The notes under the pieces were generated by a model that was not told the origin of the DNA, made no database searches, and saw nothing but the letters and a program-made list of their open reading frames with translations. From Mycobacterium marinum (lineage in GTDB: Bacteria; Actinomycetota; Actinomycetes; Mycobacteriales; Mycobacteriaceae), in contig NZ_CP024190.1 of NCBI RefSeq assembly GCF_003391395.1, positions 5,518,001 to 5,582,000 on the forward strand: DNA of 64,000 nucleotides, read 5' to 3'. Below, one piece after another: positions 16,835 to 25,044 of this stretch. The translations under genes and the position numbers were made by a program. Numbering within the stretch: the first letter of the stretch is position 1; every line of letters begins with the position of its first letter.

Positions 16835-17275
16835 TCAGCCCTTCTTCACCTTCAGCACCTGCTTGCGCAGCTCATCGAGGCCGGACTCCACCGTGCCCTT
16901 CACCGCACGCTTGAGCACGAATCCCGGCAGCGGCACCACCGCGTCGACGGCCAGCTCGAGCTTTACCCGGGTCTTGTCGCCCTCCGGCGTCAAGAGGTAG
17001 CTCCCCTCCTGGGAACGCTGCTGGCCCGAACTGACGAGCGACCAGTTCACCTTGTTGTCGCCCCAGCTGTAGGCCACCACTTGCTCGTCGGTGATACCCG
17101 CGGTCTTGACCTTCATCTTCACCTGGCTGGGCCGACCATCGGCTCCGGTCTCGAGAATTTCGGCGCTCTGATGCGGCGAAGACCATCCGGGCATCGCTTC
17201 GAAGTCAGCAATGACGTCCAAGATCTCCTGGGGGCTGGCTTCGATGACGATGTCGCGGGTTTCTTTGATTGCCAT
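16835..17275 (-). CDS. SRPBCC/START-like protein (Rv0854-type)
   Basis: A 146-residue SRPBCC-fold protein (MAIKETRDIVIEASPQEILD), the third of the START-like trio around far. Typical features are the N-terminal strand IVIEASPQEIL, a central GWSSPHQSAEILETGADGRP region, AYSWGDNKVNWSL, and the C-terminal helix GTVESGLDELRKQVLK. The ATG at 17275 is preferred to a longer reading because homologues start with MAIK. It is the first gene of the far transcript and is divergent from pdc, with a 63-bp gap. Probably binds a hydrophobic small molecule. Confidence 0.85.
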   Translation of the reverse strand: MAIKETRDIVIEASPQEILDVIADFEAMPGWSSPHQSAEILETGADGRPSQVKMKVKTAGITDEQVVAYSWGDNKVNWSLVSSGQQRSQEGSYLLTPEGDKTRVKLELAVDAVVPLPGFVLKRAVKGTVESGLDELRKQVLKVKKG

Positions 17276-17338
17276 GGCCCGCACGATAGCGAAGCGGCGG
17301 CCCAACCGGAATAGTTTCAACGGCGTAGCGTCGTCGTC

Positions 17339-19039
17339 GTGACCCTGCTCGAAAATGATGCCGCCAATGACCCCGTCTACACCGTCGGCGACTACCTGCT
17401 CGACCGTCTGGCCGAACTCGGTGTCTCGGAGATCTTCGGGGTTCCCGGCGACTACAACCTGGAATTCCTCGACCACATCGTCGCCCATCCGATCATCCGC
17501 TGGGTGGGCAGCGCCAATGAGCTCAACGCCGGCTACGCCGCCGACGGATACGGACGGCTACGTGGAATGTCGGCGGTGGTAACGACTTTCGGAGTCGGCG
17601 AGCTTTCTGCGACCAACGCCATCGCGGGCAGCTACGCCGAACACGTACCGGTGGTACACATCGTGGGCGGCCCCTCCAAGGACGCCCAGGGCGCCCGCCG
17701 GGCGTTGCACCACTCGCTCGGCGATGGCGACTTCGAGCACTTCTTCCGAATCAGCCGCGAAATCACCTGCGCGCAAGCCAATCTCATGCCAGCTACGGCA
17801 TGCCGGGAGATCGACCGAGTGCTCTGCGAGGTGCGCGAGCAAAAACGGCCCGGGTACCTACTACTGTCCACCGACGTGGCGCGGTTCCCCACCGAACCGC
17901 CCGGCACCCCGTTGCCTCCGCTGGCCGGCGGAACCAGCCCACGCGCGCTGTCGCTGTTCACCCGCGCTGCCACCGACCTGATCGGTGACCACCAGCTGAC
18001 CGTCCTGGCCGACCTGTTGGTCCATCGCCTGCAAGCGATCAAGGAGCTAGAGGCATTGCTGTCCGCCGACGTGGTGCCCCATGCGACCTTGATGTGGGGA
18101 AAGAGCCTGCTCGACGAGAGTTCAGCCAACTTCCTCGGCATCTACGCCGGGGCCGCCAGCGCCGAGCCAGTGCGCACGGCCATCGAGTGCGCACCCGTGC
18201 TGGTCACGGCCGGGGTGGTATTCACCGACATGGTGAGCGGATTCTTCAGCCAGCGGATTGACCCGGCCCGCACCATCGATATCGGGCAGTACCAAAGCAG
18301 CGTGGCGGACCAGGTGTTCGCACCACTGGAGATGGGCGCCGCGCTGCAGGCCGTGGCCACAATCCTGACCAAGCGCGGGATCAACTCTCCCCCGGTGGCG
18401 GTGCCCCCGGCCGAGCCGGGCCCGCCCACCCCGGGGCGCGACGAGCCACTCAACCAAGAGATGCTGTGGAACCGGCTCTGCGAAGCCCTGACACCGGGCA
18501 ACGTGGTGCTGGCAGATCAGGGCACGTCGTTCTACGGCATGGCCGACCACCGATTGCCGCAGGGCGTCACCTTCATCGGTCAACCCCTCTGGGGCTCAAT
18601 CGGTTACACGCTGCCCGCGGCGCTGGGAGCGGCGGTGGCCCATCCCGATCGCCGGACGGTGTTATTGATCGGCGACGGGGCCGCACAGTTGACCGTGCAG
18701 GAACTCGGCATCTTCTCCCGGGAGGGCCTGTCGCCGGTCATCGTGGTGGTCAACAATGACGGCTACACCGTCGAACGGGCGATTCACGGCGAGACCGCTA
18801 CGTACAACGACATTGTCAGCTGGAGATGGACCGATGTCCCCGGTGCGCTGGGAGTCACCAACCACCTGGCGATGCGGGCCGAAAACTACGGCGAGCTCGA
18901 CGATGCACTCACCGCGGCCGCCGAGCAGCAGGACCGCATGGTCGTCGTCGAGGCGGTGTTGCCTCGGCTCGACGTTCCGCCGCTGCTCGACGAACTCGTC
19001 GGATCGCTATCACCACCCGAGTGCGGCGGACGCAGCTGA
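17339..19039 (+). CDS. pdc: ThDP-dependent alpha-keto-acid decarboxylase
   Basis: A 566-residue decarboxylase of the pyruvate/indolepyruvate/branched-chain 2-ketoacid type (M. tuberculosis Rv0853c, annotated pdc or kdc), converting 2-keto acids to aldehydes plus CO2. The catalytic glutamate lies in SANELNAGYAADGYGR (about residue 61), and LHHSLGDGDFEHF carries the His pair. The ThDP/Mg motif begins GDGAAQLTVQELG near residue 445 and ends in VVVNNDGYTVE. The start is GTG at 17339 followed by MTLLENDAANDPVYTVGDYLLD-type N-terminus. The product could feed the aldehyde dehydrogenases or alcohol pathways elsewhere; substrate range is not readable. Confidence 0.93.
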   Translation: MTLLENDAANDPVYTVGDYLLDRLAELGVSEIFGVPGDYNLEFLDHIVAHPIIRWVGSANELNAGYAADGYGRLRGMSAVVTTFGVGELSATNAIAGSYAEHVPVVHIVGGPSKDAQGARRALHHSLGDGDFEHFFRISREITCAQANLMPATACREIDRVLCEVREQKRPGYLLLSTDVARFPTEPPGTPLPPLAGGTSPRALSLFTRAATDLIGDHQLTVLADLLVHRLQAIKELEALLSADVVPHATLMWGKSLLDESSANFLGIYAGAASAEPVRTAIECAPVLVTAGVVFTDMVSGFFSQRIDPARTIDIGQYQSSVADQVFAPLEMGAALQAVATILTKRGINSPPVAVPPAEPGPPTPGRDEPLNQEMLWNRLCEALTPGNVVLADQGTSFYGMADHRLPQGVTFIGQPLWGSIGYTLPAALGAAVAHPDRRTVLLIGDGAAQLTVQELGIFSREGLSPVIVVVNNDGYTVERAIHGETATYNDIVSWRWTDVPGALGVTNHLAMRAENYGELDDALTAAAEQQDRMVVVEAVLPRLDVPPLLDELVGSLSPPECGGRS

Positions 19040-19053
19040 CGAGCACCGACAGG

Positions 19054-19239
19054 TTAGGCCGGGTGGGCCGCCCGATCGCCACTTGACGAGGCGATGATCG
19101 CCCGAACGGTGCGACGGCAGCGCCCACAGTCCGCGCCCGCTCCGCAGGCTCGCGCGACCTCCCGGGTAGTCGTGGCGCCGGCGACAACGGCATCGGCCAC
19201 CATCTGACTGGTGACGCCGTTGCACAGGCACACGAACAT
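19054..19239 (-). CDS. bfd: Bacterioferritin-associated ferredoxin-like [2Fe-2S] protein (Bfd)
   Basis: A 61-residue BFD-type protein. The four cluster cysteines are visible as CLC near the start (MFVCLCNGVTS) and CGAGADCGRC later, the usual C-x-C-x(31-32)-C-x(2)-C arrangement. Bfd reduces iron in bacterioferritin so it can be released. The ATG at 19239 is chosen; a TTG four codons upstream is possible. No bacterioferritin gene lies in this window. The stop is tail to tail with pdc. The upstream gene (19253-19882) ends 13 bp before it, so they may be co-transcribed. Confidence 0.8.
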   Translation of the reverse strand: MFVCLCNGVTSQMVADAVVAGATTTREVARACGAGADCGRCRRTVRAIIASSSGDRAAHPA

Positions 19240-19252
19240 TGCGGCGGTCAAC

Positions 19253-19882
19253 TCACTGCGGATCGATCCGCATCATCTCGGAGAGCCGGCCCACGAACAG
19301 CGGTGGGTATGCGCCTATCCCGGCACCCCGAAGCCATTGGGCCGCGGCGTCGGGGTGATCGATCCACTCGCGGGCCCGCTGCTCGTCGGGAAACTCCTGC
19401 AGGATCAGCACTTCGTGGCTGTCGTCGAAAGCCTGAAAGACCCAGGTCTTTCGGATACCGGCGGCAACAAAGCGCTCCATCGCCGGGGCGACTTCGGCGA
19501 TCAGCGTCGCCACGTCGTCGACCGAGGCGATCGCGGCCACCACGACTCCCGGGGCCGCCGCTGCCCCGGACCCCGACGCCCCGACGACAAACCTGTCCAC
19601 AATCTCACCGGCAAAGACCGCCGGAATGTCGTCGACGCCTACCGCGTCGAACCAGTCGAAGAAGATCCGCGAACGAAGTAGCTCAACGACGGGCTCGCGG
19701 CTGTGCACCCCGATCATCACCAGGACGCGGCCGTAGTCATGTGTTGAGGCGTACACGAGAACGTGATGTGCACCGATATCGGCGAGCGCGGACTTGTTGC
19801 GTTCCAGCAGCGGCCACACCCTGGTTGGATCGGGCACGCGATAGTCCGATGCGATCACCATCGAGTGGATGTCGTTCGTCAT
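19253..19882 (-). CDS. Conserved hypothetical protein, possible dimeric alpha-beta barrel fold
   Basis: A 209-residue cytoplasmic protein (MTNDIHSMVIASDYRVPDPT). Two similar halves can be seen: HHVLVYASTHDYGRVLVMIGVHSREPVVELLRS in the first and TWVFQAFDDSHEVLILQEFPDEQRAREWI in the second. This resembles the paired ferredoxin-like folds of antibiotic-biosynthesis-monooxygenase-type proteins. This is a shape-based guess. A Gly/Ala-rich linker (VGASGSGAAAAPG) separates the halves. It lies upstream of bfd on the same strand. In some mycobacterial annotations similar proteins carry a doubtful 'fatty-acid-CoA ligase' label, which the sequence does not support. Confidence 0.6.
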   Translation of the reverse strand: MTNDIHSMVIASDYRVPDPTRVWPLLERNKSALADIGAHHVLVYASTHDYGRVLVMIGVHSREPVVELLRSRIFFDWFDAVGVDDIPAVFAGEIVDRFVVGASGSGAAAAPGVVVAAIASVDDVATLIAEVAPAMERFVAAGIRKTWVFQAFDDSHEVLILQEFPDEQRAREWIDHPDAAAQWLRGAGIGAYPPLFVGRLSEMMRIDPQ

Positions 19883-19933
19883 CGCCGAGTTCCCGTCACC
19901 AGCAGCATCCCCTACACCGGTTCCAGACCTAAC

Positions 19934-20515
19934 CTAGACCGGATCAAACGATGAGATAAGCCATTTTCCATTAGCTTTCGTCAGCTTGACCAGGACGCTG
20001 CTGGAAGTCAATGCCGGTTCGGGCCGATCTGCGCTCTGGGTGGTTTGGTTGACGAACAGCAGTACCACCGCCGAGTCCGGGTGCAACTCGGAAATGGCGG
20101 CGCGAAGCACCACCGCACTGGTCCTCACCGACTTCCGCTTGGCCGCCGGCGCGACGATCTGCTGCGTGAATTGGTCGTAGTAGGACAAGAATTCGCCGGT
20201 GAGGTGCGACCTGGCCGAGGAGAAATCGCGGTCGAGGGTGTCCGGAGAATAGGACAGGATGGCGATCGCCCCGTCGCTGGCGGCCGAGACGGCGGCCCCG
20301 GCGGCCTGGGCATCGACTTCGCGATCTGGCCGGTAGGAGAACACGAACAGCGCCGCCAGCAACCCCAGTGCGGCCGCCACCAGCAGCCCCACCACGGCAA
20401 CGACCACTTTGCCCGGCGTCAGCTTGTGCAACCAGGCCCGACGGCGCTCGAGTGGCTCCGGCCCCGGATCCTCGCCGGGCTTCTGTTGTTCGACCGCGGT
20501 CTGCTCTGCGGTCAC
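19934..20515 (-). CDS. Mce-associated membrane protein (short partner, copy 1)
   Basis: A 193-residue single-pass membrane protein of the Mce-associated (Mas) family. After a charged cytoplasmic N-terminus, one membrane segment (about residues 36-60, VVVAVVGLLVAAALGLLAALFVF) leads to an exported domain with the family core AASDGAIAILSYSPDTLDRDF and the C-terminus LISSFDPV. Mas proteins are thought to stabilise Mce importers at the envelope. Its GTG start overlaps the stop of the longer partner (GTGA, 20512-20515), so the two are coupled. Copy 2 of the pair is at 32492-33753. Confidence 0.85.
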   Translation of the reverse strand: MTAEQTAVEQQKPGEDPGPEPLERRRAWLHKLTPGKVVVAVVGLLVAAALGLLAALFVFSYRPDREVDAQAAGAAVSAASDGAIAILSYSPDTLDRDFSSARSHLTGEFLSYYDQFTQQIVAPAAKRKSVRTSAVVLRAAISELHPDSAVVLLFVNQTTQSADRPEPALTSSSVLVKLTKANGKWLISSFDPV

Positions 20516-21495
20516 GGCACAAACTCGACTTTCGACATCTTGAGCTGATCACCGTCTCGGGTGATGGTCACGATCAGCCGGTACTTGCGGGGATCCTTCT
20601 TGGCCCCGGCGGCATTGGTGACTTCCGATGTCGAGGCGACCAGCACCACCGCCGAGTCATCGGTCATGGAGTTCCTGTCGACGGCGACGGCTTGGACCGT
20701 TCCCTGCTCGACCACCTGCGCCTGTTGCACCACCTGGATGAAGTCGTCGGAGGACTTGAGGAGTTCGTCTTTGAACGAGCCGGTGGAGTTGTCGAGGATG
20801 CGCCCTATCCCCTGCTTGGCGTCCTGGAAGTCCAGCGATGTCAAGGTGATCACGCCCTGCCTCGCCGCTGCAGCGAATTCGGCCACTCGCTCACGCTGCC
20901 GGGTCGCATCGCGATGCTGCAGCACCATGTACGCGCTGCCGGCCAGCGCGGCGAGAATGACGAGCACGGCGAGCGCGGCGGTGAGGGTGGACAGTTTGGG
21001 GCGCCTCAGCAGACCTCGCCGTGACCGCTCGGACTCATCGGCAAGATCGTCGCCCTCGGACTCATCGGCCTCGGCCGAGCCGGCGGCTACCGGCTCGTCG
21101 TCATCGGCGCTCAGCTCTTCGGTTTCGGCGACGTCGTCGGACTCGAGGACATCGGCCGAATTCGCAGACGGCTCTTCGGCACCGTTGGGCGAAGCGGTCG
21201 CCTGCCCATCCGCCGCGCCTTCATGGGTGGCTTCACAAGCAGCGTCAACTTCCGCTGCGGCCTCGGCGCGTTCGGCGCGACGTCTTAGTTGCAGGGCGCG
21301 CGCACGGGCACCGGCGGCGGCCGCCAGGGCCTCCGCTTCTGCGGCTTCGGCCTCAGCCTCTTCGGCCAACGCCCGCATTTCGGCAGCGGTGCCGCCAATT
21401 TCGCCCTCGTCCACCGGGGCCGATCTCGAATCAGCCGCGCCGTTTCCGATGCCGGTGCTCACACCACGCCCGCCCGACAGCAGCGCTGCGTGCAT
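20512..21495 (-). CDS. Mce-associated membrane protein (long partner, copy 1)
   Basis: A 327-residue Mas-family protein with a long Ala/Glu-rich, probably coiled-coil cytoplasmic N-terminus (residues about 35-160). One membrane segment follows (about residues 170-190, ALAVLVILAALAGSAYMVL), then an exported domain ending QLKMSKVEFVP. The C-terminus is nearly the same as in copy 2 (ISKVEFVP). GTG at 21462 is an alternative start. It is the first gene of this two-gene unit and lies apart from the mce operon; which importer it serves is unknown. A weak, 9-of-12 version of the island operator is at 21725-21739. Confidence 0.82.
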   Translation of the reverse strand: MHAALLSGGRGVSTGIGNGAADSRSAPVDEGEIGGTAAEMRALAEEAEAEAAEAEALAAAAGARARALQLRRRAERAEAAAEVDAACEATHEGAADGQATASPNGAEEPSANSADVLESDDVAETEELSADDDEPVAAGSAEADESEGDDLADESERSRRGLLRRPKLSTLTAALAVLVILAALAGSAYMVLQHRDATRQRERVAEFAAAARQGVITLTSLDFQDAKQGIGRILDNSTGSFKDELLKSSDDFIQVVQQAQVVEQGTVQAVAVDRNSMTDDSAVVLVASTSEVTNAAGAKKDPRKYRLIVTITRDGDQLKMSKVEFVP

Positions 21496-21767
21496 CGCTG
21501 GATGCGCAACTGCGCCACCCCGAATCCGTCATCGGCAGAGTCGAGCCCGGCCCCCGGATTCGATACCGCCGGCGCGCAACGACGGATTCCGCTGCTGCGC
21601 AACTTCACATCTCGCGGCATCGACCCCTCGTCTCGACGAACCTCGGAGAGCCACGTTGTCGTTTGGCCCCCAAGGCGGCTCCTAGCCCAAAGCTACACCA
21701 CTGATGAAAGTAGCTTCTACTTGCGGAAATATGCTTCTCGACGCGCAGCATATCGCGAAGCCACGCC
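21496..21767. other. AT-richer intergenic stretch upstream of Mas pair 1
   Basis: A 272-bp gap between the Mas pair and the acyl-CoA synthetase stop. The part at 21700-21745 is AT-rich and repeats a CTTCTMSWY-like word (AGCTTCTACTTG, ATGCTTCTCGAC). GGAAAT-ATG-CTTCTC at 21725-21739 resembles the island palindrome weakly (9 of 12 positions). No gene is supported here. Confidence 0.4.
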
Positions 21768-23207
21768 CTAGCGGAGCAGGTCCTTGACCACCTTTCCGGT
21801 CGCATTCAGCGGCAACGCATCGACAAAGCGCACCGAACGCGGGACCTTGAATCCCGCCATCCGTTCCCGGCACCAACCCAGCAAATCCTCAGCGCTGAGC
21901 GCACTTTTGCCGCTCTGGCGAACCACGAACGCCTTACCGACCTGTCCGAGCCGATCGTCGGGAACGCCGATGACGGCCACCTGTGCGACCGCCTCGTGCT
22001 CCATCAGAAAGCCCTCGATCTCGGCCGGGTAGGCATTGAAGCCGCCGACGATGAACATGTCCTTCTTGCGGCCGACCACGCGCAGCCGGCCGGTTTCGTC
22101 GATGGTGCCGAGATCTCCGGTATGTAGCCAGCCCTCGCCATCGATGGCTTCGGCGGTGGCAACCGGATCGTCGAGGTAGCCCCTCATGACGTTGGATCCG
22201 CGCACCAAGATCTCGCCGTCGTCGGCGGTTGCCAGCTCGATGCCGTCGCAGGCGAGACCCGCGGTGGTGGCGATGTCCTCGAACGAATCCTCCGGTTTGG
22301 ACAGGGTGACCGTTCCGGCCTCGGTAAGGCCGTAGCCGGTCATGATGGTTTGGAACGGCAACTCGGTGCGCACCCGCCGAATCAGTTCCACCGGAATATC
22401 CGCGGCGCCGGTCACCCCCGCCCGCAGTGACGACAGATCCCGCTGACCTCGAGCGGACAGTAGCGAGTGGTACAGCGTCGGAGGCCCAGGAAGCATCGTA
22501 ATTCGCTCGTGCTCAATCAATTCCAGCACGTTGTCGAGGACGAAGACACGTACCGGAATGATGGTGGCGCCCCTGAGCAGCGACGCGATGCAGCCGGCCT
22601 TGTACCCGAAGATGTGGAAGAACGGGTTGACGATCAGGTAGCGGTCGCCGGTGCGTAGATCCGCGCGATCACACCAATGGGCGTAGTGGCGCAATGTTTG
22701 GGCGTGATCCATCATCACGCCCTTGGGCCGCCCGGTGGTACCCGATGTGTAGACGATGTCCGCGATGTCGGATCCACTGACCGCACGCTCGAACGGCTTG
22801 CCGCACTCCAGGAAGCCGGAGCGCAGATCGATCGCCGGGATGCCGTCTGGAACGGTGAAATCCATTCCCAAGAATCCTTTTTCGAAAAGCACCGCTCTGG
22901 CCCCGCTGCGCCGGATGATGTCGGCGGCCTCGTCCGTCTTGAAGCGCGTGTTGACCGGGACCAGCACCGCTCCAGCGGTCAGCAGCCCGAAAGCGGCGAT
23001 GATCCACTCGGCCGAATTGGGCGCCCAGACGGCAACGCGGTCCCCCTTGTCGATGCCCATCGCCGCGAACGCACCCGCGGCGCGGCGCACCCGATTAGTC
23101 AGCTCGGTGAAGGTGATCCGCAACGACCCGTCGACAATGGCTTCCGCATCGCCGAAACGCTCACCCGCGCTCAAGACCATCTCGGGGATGGTCTGCCATT
23201 CGTTCAC
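21768..23207 (-). CDS. FadD3-like acyl-CoA synthetase
   Basis: A 479-residue ANL-superfamily ligase that activates a carboxylic acid to its CoA thioester through an acyl-AMP. The AMP-binding signature YTSGTTGRPKGVMM is near residue 155, FHIFGYKAG near residue 197, TGYGLTEAGT near residue 295, LHTGDLGTIDETGRLRVVGR near residue 370 and the C-terminal lysine loop PLNATGKVVK. It resembles FadD3, which in cholesterol catabolism activates a late ring-derived acid, more than long-chain FadDs; this is by recalled similarity. The GTG start overlaps the stop of the upstream amidohydrolase gene (23204-23207), so they form one operon under the 24408 operator. Confidence 0.88.
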   Translation of the reverse strand: MNEWQTIPEMVLSAGERFGDAEAIVDGSLRITFTELTNRVRRAAGAFAAMGIDKGDRVAVWAPNSAEWIIAAFGLLTAGAVLVPVNTRFKTDEAADIIRRSGARAVLFEKGFLGMDFTVPDGIPAIDLRSGFLECGKPFERAVSGSDIADIVYTSGTTGRPKGVMMDHAQTLRHYAHWCDRADLRTGDRYLIVNPFFHIFGYKAGCIASLLRGATIIPVRVFVLDNVLELIEHERITMLPGPPTLYHSLLSARGQRDLSSLRAGVTGAADIPVELIRRVRTELPFQTIMTGYGLTEAGTVTLSKPEDSFEDIATTAGLACDGIELATADDGEILVRGSNVMRGYLDDPVATAEAIDGEGWLHTGDLGTIDETGRLRVVGRKKDMFIVGGFNAYPAEIEGFLMEHEAVAQVAVIGVPDDRLGQVGKAFVVRQSGKSALSAEDLLGWCRERMAGFKVPRSVRFVDALPLNATGKVVKDLLR

Positions 23208-24385
23208 ACCGACATCAGCCGAGCGAGGTTGCCTCCCATGATCTTTGCCTGGTCATCGACGCTGAGGTCTTGCAGCGCGTCGGCGTAGTGCCGGGGTTGC
23301 GCGAGCCCCTCCGGGTGCGGATAGTCCGAGCCGTAGAGCACCCGGTCGGTACCGATCAGCTTGATCAGATCCGCGATGCCGTCCTCGTAGAACGGGCTGA
23401 TGTGGATGCGGTTCTTGATCTCTTCGACCGGGTCGCCGCCGGGGAAGCTTTCCGGAGTCTTCTTGTAGACATCAGCCAGCTGATCGAGCAACGGGAACAG
23501 CCATTTCGAGCCAGCCTCGATGACCGCGACCTTGAGCCGCGGAACGCGGTACAACGCGCCGTGAATCACCCACGACGCGACGGCGTCTTGGACCGGGCGC
23601 CACTCGTTGAGCATGGAGAACGCATTGGTCTGGAAGGGCAGCATCTCCTTGTCGCCGCCATCCCACTCGGCGGTGTAGCGGGCGTACCCGGAGTCCGAGG
23701 AATGCATGGCGACCAGCACGTCGTGCTCGACGCAGCGGTGCCAGAACGGATCGAACTCCGGCAACGCAAACGACCGCGGGCCGCGATATCCGGGCACCGG
23801 AGCCGGGCGCACCAAGACCGCGCGGGCACCCCGCTCGACCACCCAGTCCAGTTCTTCGATGGCCTTCTCCACGATCGGCAGGCTGACCACCGGCACGGTG
23901 AAGATCCGGTCCTGGTAGCGAAAGCCCCATTCCTCGTGCAGCCATTTGTTGAGTGCGTGCACCACTATGTGGATGAGCAGCGGATCGTCGCGCATCCGCT
24001 CCTCGATGAGGCTGGCCAGGGTGGGGAACATCAACGATCGGTCGACGCCCAGTTCGTTCATCAGCTCCAACCGCGGACCGGGTTCGCGGAACGCCGGAAT
24101 CGAGCGCATCGGCTCGCCGAAGATCTCCCGCCGGCTCTTTCCATCCGGGTTACCGATCCGGAAGTACTCCTCCATCGCCCCGGGCCTGGCCACCACCTCG
24201 AAGGTGGGGTTGGGGATGTAATCGCTGATCTGGCCGCGTATGGCGATCTTCGTGCGCCCGTTGACCTGGACGTACTGGATCACGCCCCGGTACTGCTTGG
24301 GCAGGTACTTGGTCAGCGACTCCTCGGTTTCGTAGAGGTGGTTGTCCGCGTCGAAGAGCGGATATGACAGAGCAGCCGACGACAT
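23204..24385 (-). CDS. Amidohydrolase-2 family metal-dependent hydrolase (first)
   Basis: A 393-residue ACMSD-like amidohydrolase, a family of TIM-barrel hydrolases/decarboxylases often acting on (poly)cyclic carboxylic acids or CoA-pathway intermediates. The N-terminal metal site is FDADNHLYE (residues about 9-17), and the C-terminal LYGSDYPHPEG near residue 355 holds the conserved Asp. The ATG at 24385 follows a clear AAGGAGG site; a longer upstream reading is rejected. It is first in an operon with the acyl-CoA synthetase. The perfect palindrome GAGAATACTATTCTC lies 22 bp upstream of its start. Confidence 0.85.
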   Translation of the reverse strand: MSSAALSYPLFDADNHLYETEESLTKYLPKQYRGVIQYVQVNGRTKIAIRGQISDYIPNPTFEVVARPGAMEEYFRIGNPDGKSRREIFGEPMRSIPAFREPGPRLELMNELGVDRSLMFPTLASLIEERMRDDPLLIHIVVHALNKWLHEEWGFRYQDRIFTVPVVSLPIVEKAIEELDWVVERGARAVLVRPAPVPGYRGPRSFALPEFDPFWHRCVEHDVLVAMHSSDSGYARYTAEWDGGDKEMLPFQTNAFSMLNEWRPVQDAVASWVIHGALYRVPRLKVAVIEAGSKWLFPLLDQLADVYKKTPESFPGGDPVEEIKNRIHISPFYEDGIADLIKLIGTDRVLYGSDYPHPEGLAQPRHYADALQDLSVDDQAKIMGGNLARLMSV

Positions 24386-24407
24386 GGAATCCTCCTTCGC
24401 GATTAAG

Positions 24408-24422
24408 GAGAATACTATTCTC
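24408..24422. promoter_or_regulatory. Island operator, perfect copy (amidohydrolase-fadD operon)
   Basis: GAGAAT-ACT-ATTCTC, a perfect 6-3-6 palindrome 22 bp upstream of the ATG at 24385 (minus strand). The same word recurs before other operons of the catabolic set. Its position fits a repressor site over the promoter. Confidence 0.7.
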
Positions 24423-24478
24423 ATATCTCGGCGGCTGCAACGGGCGTCACTGCGCGTGCTACCCACAATTGCGCCCGG

Positions 24479-24901
24479 TCAGCAGTTGACGCTGATCCGA
24501 AATGCGGCCGTCGTGGGCTCGGCGGGCTTGTCCGTGTTGTACCCGTCGGCGTTCCCGGTGATGGTGAATCGGCCATCGCTGAAGTGCAGGCCCGCGTCGC
24601 CGCCGTCGCCCTGGGCGTACATCCCGGTGAAGCCCCCCAGATTGGTGATGCGAACCGACTTCGCGATCATTGGCCGCGCCCCCTGGTCGATCAGGACCCT
24701 GACCCCGGAGGCTTGGTCTCCGATCTGGATGGTCCGGTACCACTCGATCTGGGTGCACCGCACCACGCTTGGATGCACGTCGGCGCCGTTGACGGTCATC
24801 GACGCCGTGCTGGCCAGCTGCGAGCCCGACGACGAGCCGCAGCCGGTCAGACCGGCTGACGCGAGCACACACACGAACGCCAGCTTGATCGGATTGCGCA
24901 C
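24479..24901 (-). CDS. lpqH-like: LpqH-like (19-kDa antigen family) lipoprotein
   Basis: A 140-residue exported lipoprotein. The signal peptide MRNPIKLAFVCVLASAGLTG ends in a lipobox with Cys at residue 21, followed by a Ser-rich linker (GSSSGSQLAST). The mature domain (TVNGADVHPSVVRCTQIEW to a C-terminal Cys) has the pattern of the LpqH/19-kDa family, including a likely disulfide. LpqH-type proteins are surface lipoproteins that interact with host TLR2 in pathogens; that is known for the family, not shown here. It is divergent from the crotonase gene, with a weak operator copy between (24946-24960). Confidence 0.8.
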   Translation of the reverse strand: MRNPIKLAFVCVLASAGLTGCGSSSGSQLASTASMTVNGADVHPSVVRCTQIEWYRTIQIGDQASGVRVLIDQGARPMIAKSVRITNLGGFTGMYAQGDGGDAGLHFSDGRFTITGNADGYNTDKPAEPTTAAFRISVNC

Positions 24902-24945
24902 CCGGCCACCTCGATTCCGCGCGACGCGCCTTCTGGACCTGCAGC

Positions 24946-24960
24946 GATGATGCTATTCTC
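24946..24960. promoter_or_regulatory. Island operator, degenerate copy (lpqH-like / crotonase gap)
   Basis: GATGAT-GCT-ATTCTC matches the palindrome at 10 of 12 defined positions. A lone GAGAAT half-site follows at 24968-24973. It lies in the divergent gap between the lipoprotein and crotonase genes. Confidence 0.5.
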
Positions 24961-25044
24961 CGTTGAAGAGAATGCCTATACCGGCGGGCAGTTATCCGAG
25001 CACTGATTTTGCTCTTTGATGGCGCGTTCAGGAGCATTGACCAC

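Noticed and set aside
15851..17314. A 487-codon plus-strand frame opposite far and a START-like gene
   Set aside because: Antisense shadow spanning two real genes and their boundary.
21725..21739. GGAAAT-ATG-CTTCTC as a ninth island operator
   Set aside because: Only 9 of 12 defined positions match and it lies about 230 bp from the next start; kept only as a weak candidate.
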